NCBI RefSeq assembly: GCF_000143415.4
Contig: NW_003314280.1
Coordinates: 1,302,894-1,344,557, forward strand
Length of the DNA: 41,664 bases
Origin: Selaginella moellendorffii
Taxonomy: Eukaryota > Streptophyta > Lycopodiopsida > Selaginellales > Selaginellaceae
Direction: 5' to 3'
Each line of letters starts with the position of its first letter. The first letter of the stretch is position 1. Position numbers and translations under genes: made by a program. The notes under the pieces were generated by a model, which ran no database searches, was not told the DNA's origin, and saw only the letters and a program-made list of their open reading frames with translations. Positions 1-10,362 of the stretch are shown in pieces.

Positions 1-2440
1 CGATGCTTAAGCATACTATGGGTCTTGAGAATTTATGTTGAGGTGAACCTATGTGAAGTTGTTGGTAGGAAGAAGTTGGTTAAGTCTTGAAAGTTTGCAT
101 TCCTAGACTGAGAGTCATTCTTTCTCTAGGATGGAAAACTTTCCTCAAATTTTTTTAGACTTCTCCAATGGCTGATCTATTGATCACTTTGCCAAAAATC
201 ATTCTGTTTTCGTAAGCCAATATAAACTAGTGAAGTGGAGTTGACTTCAGTTGGATTAAACCTTAGTAGGTAATTTATATGATGCAACCCGAAAGGAATG
301 CTGACTTTGAGGCTAAAGCAATTGAGTTGGATAGAGTCTGGAGTTGGTGTAGAAAAGTGGCCGTTGCACTTTTCTAAAAAGGTGACCCTTGTGCCTTTCT
401 TTTGTAGCATTATGCTTGGTAGCAAGTTGCACCTTGCATTTCGTTAGATTCTATAAGAGTAGTGAGCTCTCACTGATCCTAATTTAGTCTTGGTGGCCTT
501 GCACCTTGGCTGAGGATGGTGATGTCCAACTTAGTTGTTTGAGGTTGAGATGTTGGTACCCGTACTATAGCTTTGTCTATGAGGAGGTTGTGTACCAAAA
601 TAAGTCCATCTTATGGTCTTCATTTTATTTTCGATTGAGTGTTGATCACGTATAGTTAGCCTCTTCAAGGCATGCTTAGAGCTGTTGGCTAAATGCATTA
701 GTGAGCTTATTGCGGTTGAGTTGAATTCGAGTGGTCAATTAGTTTATGCTTGTCTATGAACCTTTATCTCGTGCTTGGGATATTTTGTTTATGTTGGACA
801 AGTATATGACTCAATGGCATGAGTTTAGTATTTGGGTCTTGTGAAGGCAAGTTGAAGAGTGATTGTTAGTTGCTTTGCAAACTAACGATTACTTGTAGAT
901 TTCGTTAAGTACTATTGACACTTGCTTCACTCGATGAAGATTTATCAGTGATGGGTTTGCTTTACCAAATGGTGCTGTGGAAGATCGTGTCATTAAACTT
1001 ACATGGGTTTTCCATGTTGGCATGTCGACTTTACCTCTGTCGATATCATTTGGATACGTTTAGTCTGTAGTGTTGGATTTCATAGAGTCTTGGATGTGGT
1101 GATTCACTCCTTGAGGAAGTCTTATTGGTAATTGAGTTTTGCTGAAGGATTGGTCTCAGATACTGAGTAAAGTATCTTCGACCTTGGTTAGCTTAGTTGC
1201 TAGGGAGTTTTGAGTGGTGATTCACTTGTGCTTTCTTCTAGTTTTTTTGTGGTTTTGATGGCATTAAAGTGATGCCTTGTCGTTAACATTGTTGATATTG
1301 AGATTTGAGTGAAATGAAATGTCTCTCTGAAAGATTGATATTGAGTTTCATTAGTCTCAATGAAGATAATGTTGATGATTTGGCTATGGCTTTGTGTTAT
1401 TGGCATTTGTGCATTTGCTAGTTAGTAACTATGTTAGCCTTCAGACCAGCTGAGTGGTAGGTTTGAGTGTAAGCGACTAATTTTTCCATTCTACTTTAGT
1501 CACTTAACCACACCTCCGACCACTTGGAGGAGTCTCATTCACAACCTCCATAAATCCCATTCAGGACTTGGGGCTTGCTAGCTCCGAGAATGGCATCCAT
1601 GCCACTCAACCTTTGCACTTGGTCCAAGTGCTCCATGTATCTAATCCCATGACCGACACCCCAAGGTCCCACCGACATATGAGCCCGTTACGCTAGGCCA
1701 CGCTCATTCACCTTGGTCACATCGGTGGTCTGACACCACCTGCATTGCAATCCCATCTCTCCAAGACTGGGCCATTTGCCCATGAGTGATCATCCCAAAT
1801 CCACTCTTTAGCATCCTTAGGATGCTTGCAGACATGGGAAATAACCTTCCCCAATATCTCCATTCCGGTCTCCACCAAGTCCCTTTCTATCCTTAGCTAT
1901 GTTCGCCAACACTACCACTGGATCAAGGCCCACGGGCCCGACCACTAAGTCCCACTGTCCTCTAGGACTTCCTCACGGTGTGACTGTGTCCTTGGTCACC
2001 ACACCAGAGGGCTACTCCTCTTCCTTTCCACAGACTGGGACTTTGGGACAACATTTCGGAACACCGTGGTCCTCCGCGGGCCTCATGGGTACTCTACCTG
2101 CCTTCCGCCTTTAGGTGCTCTAGCCATGGGCTTAGAGCGAGGTTCCATTGAGCCACGCTAGGTATCCAAGTAGGTAGTGCCACCCACACGTCAGTCGATC
2201 TCCCGAGGGAACTAGAGTTGGCTCTTGAACACTTCACCAAGCTACCCCGCTTGTCGGTCCGTATTCACTCTAGTCTTGGACTTCCTAGTGGTTATCCCAT
2301 CACCCGACACCTGGGTGCAGCTTTCCTGGGCCAAACTGGCCTTTCCTAGCCAAACTGGCTCCATTAGAATCCTCCCCCTACTATATTTTTGGAGCTCACC
2401 AAACCCCCTAGGGTCTGGGAGACAAACGCTTTGCTCAGAC

Positions 2441-2507
2441 TCGAACTTGGACTCGGACTCGGACTCAGACTCGGACTCGGACTCGGACTCGGACTCGGAC
2501 TCGGACT
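2441..2507. repeat. CTCGGA hexamer microsatellite inside the solo LTR
   Basis: About eleven near-perfect copies of a CTCGGA/GGACTC hexamer. Because six is a multiple of three, the run stays open in several frames and gives spurious Ser-Asp, Gly-Leu and Glu-Ser repeat peptides on both strands. Confidence 0.9.
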
Positions 2508-2574
2508 TGGGCTTGGGCTCGGTCTCGGTCCCGGTCCCGATCTCGGTCTCGATCTCGGTCCCGGTCTCAACTTC

Positions 2575-2826
2575 AGACTCCATCTCGGGTCCTTCTCGGA
2601 CTCCATCTCGGATTCCATCTCGGGTCCATCTCGGGCTCCATCTCAGACTCCATCTTGGGTCCATCTCGGACTCCATCTTGGGTCCATCTCAGACTCCATC
2701 TCGGACTTCATTTCAGACTCCATCTCGGGTCCATCTCGAACTCCATCTCGGACTCCATCTTGGGTCCATCTCAAACTCCATCTCAGACTCCATCTCGAAC
2801 TCCATCTCGGACTCCATCTCGAACTC
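2575..2826. repeat. Irregular CTCCATCTCGG tandem repeats inside the solo LTR
   Basis: Alternating modules of about 12 and 18 bp, built from ctccatctcgga and ggtccatctcgg, with scattered substitutions. All lie inside the solo LTR, as direct tandem variation in the LTR body. They keep long frames open by composition, not by coding. Confidence 0.85.
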
Positions 2827-3262
2827 CCTTATGGCTCGCTTCATGCTCGTTCCTTGAGCACTCTGTTGGGAGTTCCACTCCCGCTTTTGACCTTTCAAGT
2901 CGGAGCTTTTAGTCCAAATGTGTTATGCTCATTTGACTTTCGCTTCGGCCACTACCACGTGGTGCCCTTTCGGCTCCACTTTGGGGCTTAGGGATTTGTG
3001 TCTCACATTGAGTTAGTTGCATTTTAGATGAGATTAATTAGTAGGGGTTGAGCTTTGGGTTTTCCTTGAAAAGTGATTCAGTCATGGACTATGCTAGCTT
3101 TACGAAACAAAGAGTTAATGATCGATATTGAAATGTTCCTTAGTATTATTGACTAGGATCTATTTAGATTGACTAGTGCAATAATTGGCATGAATGAATG
3201 TTTGTTGGTCTTACCGCATTCATTCTATTTTGTTGATTATTGCTACAGTTGGTTTTGATAGA

Positions 3263-3550
3263 ATGCTTTATTTCGTTAAAGTGGGACTTTTCATTATCCC
3301 ACTTATGGTGTGTGGCCACATGCCATTTTTATAACAACAATAAAAAATTGAAGTTTTAACTTTATAATTTATAAATTAAAAACTTTTCATATGATTTTGT
3401 GTTATAATATTGTGAAATATAAAAAAATAAATTAAAAAACTGATAGAAATATTAATAAATATTAATTAAGTACTAGGAAATGGCATGTGGACACATGCTA
3501 ATTAATGTCCCACTTTACTGAATAAGTCCCACTTTAACGAAATAAAGCAT
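3263..3550 (+). mobile_element. MITE copy 1 (288 bp), terminal inverted repeats, TSD TAGA
   Basis: Begins ATGCTTTATTTCGTTAAAG and ends with its reverse complement, giving a terminal inverted repeat of about 26 bp. A looser inverted match extends to about 75 bp (a CCACATGCCATTT motif on each arm). It is flanked by TAGA at 3259-3262 and 3551-3554. Unit B has the empty site (gatagattagatg near 8939). The interior is AT-rich and non-coding. A variable 4-bp target duplication does not fit Tc1/mariner (TA), PIF/Harbinger (3 bp) or hAT (8 bp), so the superfamily is left open. Confidence 0.85.
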
Positions 3551-4425
3551 TAGATTGAATATTATTACCTTGAGATGATACATTCGCAAGTATTTTGCTT
3601 GCTAGTTGATAATACTTTATGTTCTTTTAGTTGTCTTTTGTGAGTTGTTTGGTATGCTATTTGCAATCTTTGGTAGTTAACTTTTATCATTGAGTTTCCT
3701 TGATGATACACTGATTATTGAATTTTGTTGGATGGTCTATATTTACCAATTATAGTGATTTTGGTGGTTTCTATACTCTAATTATGGTTTATCAGATGAT
3801 AATTTACTTGGAATACTTTTGTGTTCTAGTATACTATTTAATCACTAATAATCAAGTCTCTAAGATATCATTGTCTATGACTTTGATATTGTTCATCTAT
3901 TGATCTTTGAGTTTGGGCCAGTATAGGCAGACTGGCTTCGGCACTTCGTGTGCATGGTGAAATCTTTAGTCATGGGGTAGCTACTATAGACTAATCACAT
4001 CACCCACCTCTCTGTCAATGTTCCTTATTTTGTTGAAAAGGGTGTGATCGTGTAAACAACTCTAACTGCTTGTTTACAGTAGTCTATCTAAACTTTTACG
4101 ATGGGTTTGGTTTTTTTGCTCAAAAGGGTTGGGGCCTCTAGCTTCTCTCTCTATGTCCCTGCAAGCAGGGGCATATCACACTTTTGTAAGCTGGGTGACA
4201 CCTAGAGCAGCAAGGGTGGCTAACTCCGTTGGTCATTTCCTTGTCGGTGACAGCCGGAAGGTGTCTGAGTTGGTAGTGCATCCGTGTTAGACAAAAAGGT
4301 TACTTCCTAACTCATTTAAATTGGTGCATTTCACATAGTGTGATCACCGTGAACTTTTTCTAGAGTTGTTTCCTTGGCGGTGGTCTAGACTTAAGTATGC
4401 ATCAACAAGGACGTCGATCTTCCCT

Positions 4426-4440
4426 AAGGGGGGGAGAGAA
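4426..4440 (+). other. Polypurine tract and LTR-like start in unit A
   Basis: A run of A and G (AAGGGGGGGAGAG) is followed by the segment that in unit B starts TGTCGCAAATG at 15469. In unit A the same bases read AATTGCGAATG, so the TG is mutated. A polypurine tract next to TG is the usual 3' LTR boundary, which suggests plus-strand orientation for the tandem units. Confidence 0.5.
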
Positions 4441-7400
4441 TTGCGAATGTGACTTTCGGGTATTGAAAGTTATCTGTCGGCTAGTCCTTTCGGATATTCT
4501 TTCCTTATTGCCACAACAACAGAAGGTCGGTATTGCTGGACCCGTTATTAATTCCCACTTGAATTAGTTAAGAAATTGCTCAATGACCATGCACTTAAAT
4601 TGGATAAACATAAAGTAGGAACCTTATGTGTTTCTTGCTGAGCATACTCGGCTTGGTTTGAGAAACTTGTGTCATTGGGTTGCACTTGCTAGTATCAAGA
4701 ACCCCCGTGATATTAAGTTTGGTCCCTCAATATCATTAGTTGATAGCTTACTATGTCTGCCAAACACCCTTGCTATCATGCCCTTTGTGTTAGTCTCATT
4801 TCGGTCCCAAATGTTATTTATGGAAAGTGTCTAGATTTACTCATTTGGCATATCTACGGAATGTAGAGATTGTTCTGAACACAATGGTGTTTGTCTTGTG
4901 TCCAAATTCACAATCTAAGGACATTCTATATTTAGTAAGTTTCGAGTTTATCCCAGCGACTAACTCCTAATACTAAGGGAGGCTTGGGGTGAAAGTGTGG
5001 GGGGTTTCAAATATATAATAGGGATAGTGGGTAGGTTAGGCATGGCTGACCAACTTGAGGCATAGTCTAGCTCCCGCTTGTGTGCCATTCGTTGTTTTGC
5101 GTTCGGCTTGGGTCTAAGCCCAAACTCCACACCATAGCAACTCAAGGTTACACTTTGAGTTGGCAAGGTTAATGTTAGCCTATCGGTGGTTCCATTTGTT
5201 GTTCCATGTACAGTGGGCGAAAGTAAACTTTCTCTGGGTTTGCTATGAGTGGCAAATAAGCTAGCCTGTAGCTTTTTAGCATGGCACTAGTGGATCCTTC
5301 TTAGGCATGATTACAAGTGAATTGACCAAGACTGTAGGGATTAGTTTATTGATTCAAGTAGTCATTGCCGTGCTCTCTCATAAACTCTTCTTAGATTTGA
5401 TTGAGTGATTGGATGCAGTGCAAATATAAGCCTAAGGTTTGGTTAAAGATGAGACCGAAAAGAGAGTTGTCAGGGATGAAGGATCAAACACGTAAATCAT
5501 TTTCTCTTCTTGGAGAGATGATTTGCAATGAGGTGTTAACTCATTGCTCGTGTTCATATTATACAATCAAAAGTCCCTACCTTGATGCATATTCGTTATG
5601 GTGGTCTTACAAGTGGTGAGTTATAGGATGGATAGAGATGAAGCACTAAACCATTTTGTTTAAGCTTGTTGTTGAAAATTTGCATTGCAATGCTCAATTC
5701 TTTTATAGAGAACCTTGCTACTACTCTTTGAGCAGCTTGGTGTTGGATTAATTTTGAGTTTGGTCGGAAAGAGAGTGGCATAAATTTGTCTGTGTTGTGA
5801 ACAAAAGTTAGTGGTGTTAAGTGTTATAAATCTCTTTCGATGGGGTGTGGCATTTATGTTGCATTTTGTCAAATCAAGTTGGCACTTGATACTCACATAA
5901 ACCTTTGAAGTAATGACATGGGCATTGCTAATGGTGTTGCTTAATTGATGATCAAGTCATTGTGATTTTTATATTATATCCATGTGATAGTGAGTAATGT
6001 GTTTATGAAGTTGCTTGATAAAACAATGATCAACCCCAAAATGGTTGATGGTGAAGCTAGTCTACTTACATATAGTAGCATTGTAGTAGTTTTGACTAGA
6101 TTCTCAATGATAGTCCATTATGCTAAGATTAAATTGGTATTTTGTTTCTTGGTTAGTTTGCCCATTAAAGTGTTAGAAAGGGTTATAGCATTCACTTACT
6201 ATAGCTTGTCAGTTGATCCATTGGCATTTGGAGTAGATTGTTTGATGAAGAAGATGTGTAGTTGAGGCATTGACATCACTAGCATTTGTGTTAATGGAAG
6301 TGGCATTGTTATTTTGAGTGATAAGGAATTTTCTTTAAATCTTGATTTTCTATGTCATTTTTCTTATTAATGTTTTGGCTTCACATTGGATTTTGAAAGT
6401 GGTTGAAGAAGTGCAATATGGATATCCGAAAATATAGTCTTTGTGATCAACCCTTGTATGTTCATTTTGCATTTTTGCGGATGTTGGTGTTGAATTTAGA
6501 GATATAAGCATGATATTTAATGCTTAAGCATGCCGTTGGATCATGAGAATTAGTGTTGAGGTGAACCTTTGTGAAGTTGTTAGTAGAAAGAATTTGGTTG
6601 AGTCTTGAAAGTTTGCATTCCTATACTAAAAGTCATTCTTTCTCTAGGATGGGAAAATTTCCACAAATTTTCCCATACTTATTAAATGGCTAATCTATTG
6701 GTCATTTTCTCTAAAAACCATTTCATTTTGTAAGCTAGTACAAACTAGTGAAAGGGTTGGAGTTGACTTCGGTCAGCTTAAACCTTAGTATATAGTTTTT
6801 ATGATGTGGCCCGGAAAGGATGTTGACTTTTGGGGCTAAGGCAATTGAGTTGGATAGAGTCTAGAGTTGGTGTAAGAAAGTGGTCATTGCGCTTTTTTAA
6901 AAAAGATACCCCTTGTGACTTTCTTCTGTAACGTTATGTTTGGTGGCAGATTACACCTTGCATTTCGTTAAACTCTATAAGAGTAGTGAACTCTCATTGA
7001 TCTTGATTTGGTCTTGGTAGCCACTTACCTTGGCTGAGATAGTGATGTCCAACTTAGTTGTTTAAGGTTGAGATGTTGGTACCCATATTATAACTTTGTC
7101 TATAAGGAGGTTATATACCAATATGAATCCATCTCATAGTCTGCACTTTAGTTTCGACTAAGTGTTGATTATGCATAAGTAACCTTTTCAAGGCATGCTT
7201 AAAGCTAATGGCTAAATGCATTAGTGAGCTTATTGCGATTGAGTTGGATTCGAGTGGTCATTTAGTTTATGTTTGTTCATAAACCTTTATCTCGTACCTG
7301 GGGTATTACGTTCATGTTGGACAAGTATATAACTCGATGATGTGAGTTTAATGTTCAAGTTTTGTGAAGGTAAGTTGAAGAGTGATTGTTAGTTGCTTTG

Positions 7401-9125
7401 CAACTAGTGATTGCTTGTAGACTTCGTCAAGGATTGTTGACACTTGCCTCACTCGATGAAGATTTATTGGTGATGGACTTGCTTTACCAGATGGTGTTGT
7501 GGAGGATCGTGTTGTTAGATTTACATGGTTTGTCCATGTTAGCATATTGACTCTACCTCTATCGTTGCGTTTAGTTCGTAGTGTTGGATTTCATTGAGTC
7601 TTAGATATGGTGATTTACTCCTTGATGAAGTGTTATCTATAACTGAGTTTCGCTGAAGGATTGGTCTCGAATACTGACTAAAGTATCTTCAACTTTGGTT
7701 AGGTTAATTGCTAGAGAGTTTTGGGTGTTGATTCACTCTTGTTTTCTTTTAGTTTTGTTATGGTGTTGATGGCATTGAAGTAATGGCTTGTCTTTGACAT
7801 TGTTGATATTGAAATTCAAGTGAAATAAGATGTCTCTCTATAGGATTGATATTGAGTTTCATTAGTTTCAATGGAGATAGTATTAATAATTTGGTTGTAG
7901 CTTTGTGTTATTGACATTCATGCATTTGCTAATTAGCAACTATGTCAGCGTTCAAATGAGCTGAGTGGCAAGTTTGAGTTAGTTGTGTTCTAGACAAGAT
8001 TATTTAGTAGGGGGTTGAGCTTTGGCTTCTCCTTGAAAAGTGATTCAGTCCCTAGCCTTATGAATGAAAGAGTTAGTAATTGATATTGAAATGATTAATC
8101 CTTGTTGGATTTGAGTTGGGATATATCAATCATTGATGATTTGTCTTGTGCTTGTTATGAAATGAGTTATGTCTTGTTATAGATGGATTCATGGAGGATC
8201 GTTTAGTGATCACTTATTAAGCATAGCTCCATTGTGCTTAGCTTTTGGATTGATGTAGATATGCTTTTCATTAGTTTTGCATTATGAAGTTTAGTTTATG
8301 GATGTGTTGAGGAGAATATTGTGGGTTGCACTATGATTTCTTCTTTAGCATTGAAGTTAGTTCATGCAAGACTCATGATCATTATTAAGCAAGACTTGGT
8401 TATAAGCTTCTTCGAGCTTTTGATTCCTTAAGTTTTTATGCTCATTAATCCATTTATTAAAAGTTGTTGGGAAAGGCATTTTGGCTCATTAGCTTCGATG
8501 TTGAAGTTGGTTTTTACATCTAGCAATCATTGGTGATAATTGATTGTCATCTAGGATAGTTGATTATTCTTGTTAAAGGTTTTGCTTGATTATTATTGAT
8601 ATGTCATTCTTCGAGATGGTGGATTCCTTCTTCAATAATAATTATGCATATATTTATTGATGGGATGATTAATGATTTTTCACTATAGTTAGTTGTTCTC
8701 CTTGATAGCATATGGCTTTTCACAATACCACATATTTTTTATGGTTTGTTCTGGATTCGTCTCTTAGGTTTGAGACATCAGTAAAATGTTGCTGACACTT
8801 GCTTAAGAAACTTAAGTTCCTTTGTATTATTGACCGAAATCTATTCAGATTGGCTAGTGCGATAGTTGGCATAACTAAATGTTTGTTGGTTTTGCAATAT
8901 TCCTTCTGTTTTATTGATTGTTGTTACAGTTAATTTGATAGATTAGATGTTATTTCCTTTGAGTAATACATTCACAAGCATTTTGCTTACTAGTCAATAA
9001 TACTTTGTGTTTTTGAGTTATCTTTAGTAAGTTGTTTGGCATACTATCTATAATTTTCAGTAGTTAAGTTTTATCATTGAGTTATTTGATGATATTCTTG
9101 CTATTGAATTTTGTTAGATAGTGAA

Positions 9126-9413
9126 ATGCTTTATTTCGTTAAAGTGGGACTTATTCAGTAAAGTGGGACATTAATTAGCATGTGTCCACATGCCATTTCC
9201 TAGTACTTAATTAATATTTATTAATATTTCTATCAGTTTTTTAATTTATTTTTTTATATTTCACAATATTATAACACAAAATCATATGAAAAGTTTTTAA
9301 TTTATAAATTATAAAGTTAAAACTTCAATTTTTTATTGTTGTTATAAAAATGGCATGTGGCCACACACCATAAGTGGGATAATGAAAAGTCCCACTTTAA
9401 CGAAATAAAGCAT
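9126..9413 (-). mobile_element. MITE copy 2 (288 bp), inverted relative to copy 1, TSD TGAA
   Basis: This is the reverse complement of the element at 3263-3550, with the same length and no difference found on reading it through. It is flanked by TGAA at 9122-9125 and 9414-9417. Unit A lacks it at the matching place, near 3735. The two host units have diverged clearly, so identity of the MITE copies means both insertions are younger than the duplication of the units. Confidence 0.85.
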
Positions 9414-9982
9414 TGAATCCTATGTTTTCAAATTATGATGATTTTGGTGGTTCCTATACTATAATACTGGTTTATCCGATAATAATTTATTTGGAATACT
9501 TTTGTGTTCTAATATAAGATTTAATCACTGATAATTAAGTCTCTAAGATATCATTGTCTATGACTTTGATATTGTCCATCTATTGATCGTTGATTTTGGG
9601 CCAGTATAGGCAAGCTGGCTTCAACACTTTGTGTGCATGGTGAAATCTTTAGTCATGGGGTAACTACTGTTGACTAGTCACATCACCCGCCTCTTTATCA
9701 ATGTTCTTTATTCCGTTAAAAGGGCATGATTGTGTAAACAACTCTAACTACCTATTTACAATAGTCTATTTAAACCTTACCGATGGGTTTGTTTTCTTTG
9801 CTTATGAGGGTTGGGGCTTCTGGATTCTCTCTTTATGTCCCTGCGGGCAGGGGCGTATGACACTTTTGTAAACTAGGTGACACCTAGAGTAGCAAGGGTG
9901 GCTAACTCCATTGGTCATTTCCTTGTCGGCGACAGCCGGAGGGTGTCTAAGTTGGTAGCGCATCCTTGTTAGACAAAGAGGT

Positions 9983-10362
9983 TGTCAAGACCCCCAACAA
10001 GATCAAGACTGGAAAATGCAAAAGACAAAGAGAAAAGCTAGTGGAAACAAAGAAGAGGCCTTAGACTGGCGTTGATTCAGATTGTGGAGAAATGGAACAA
10101 GGCTAACCTATATATGCTATAGGTTGATGAAACTCCACCACTCTTGGATAGAGGATGGCCTAAATATAGCTGAGGTTGAGGAGGCGCCACATCAATATCA
10201 GGAATGTGGCTCGAGACTCAGGAATCGTACAGGAAATCAAAGAGTCGGGAATAGGGAAGTGTTTTGAGAATCAGGAATAGGGAAGTGTCTCGAGAATCAG
10301 GAATGTGGTCTACAGGTCAGGAATCCAGCAAGAGTCAGGAATGTGGCAAGAATTGGGGGATT
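9983..10362 (-). repeat. Chromovirus 3' LTR, missing its first bases
   Basis: About 95% identical to 14945-15325. Homology stops at 10362 (attggggga-tt), where the intact LTR continues with cctgaca. The sequence directly beyond is the chromodomain codons, so the LTR edge, the polypurine tract and the rest of the chromodomain are deleted. Confidence 0.9.

Larger units (their letters stand above)
1468..3007 (+). mobile_element. Solo LTR, 1540 bp, inserted in unit A
   Basis: The insert begins TGTAAGCGAC and ends TCTCACA, so it has TG...CA termini. It is flanked by the 5-bp direct repeat TTGAG at 1463-1467 and 3008-3012. Unit B has the uninterrupted target around 7974-7983 (gtttgagttag), with one copy of TTGAG. 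There is no internal domain, so this is a solo LTR left by LTR-LTR recombination; a single-LTR insertion of unknown type is less likely. Base composition is much more GC-rich than the host unit. Orientation cannot be fixed without an internal region; plus is nominal. Confidence 0.85.
1..6517 (+). repeat. Tandem unit A of a non-coding LTR-retrotransposon derivative
   Basis: This stretch is homologous, base for base with moderate divergence, to 6518-17869. Position 3 aligns with 6520, and the match continues through the unit. Without its solo LTR and MITE the unit is about 4.7 kb. No long reading frame or retroelement protein motif was found. A polypurine run at 4426-4438 is followed at 4439 by the start of a segment that in unit B begins with TG, as an LTR would. 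The likeliest explanation is a large non-autonomous LTR element (LARD-like) in tandem array from recombination between LTRs. I could not find a convincing primer binding site, so the LTR 3' end is undefined. The start in this window is simply the window edge. Confidence 0.6.

Noticed and set aside
2225-2991. Long open frames on both strands with Ser-Asp, Glu-Ser and Gly-Leu repeats
   Set aside because: They come from the CTCGGA and related repeats inside the solo LTR, which keep several frames open at once. No domain, no start context, and unit B lacks the whole region.
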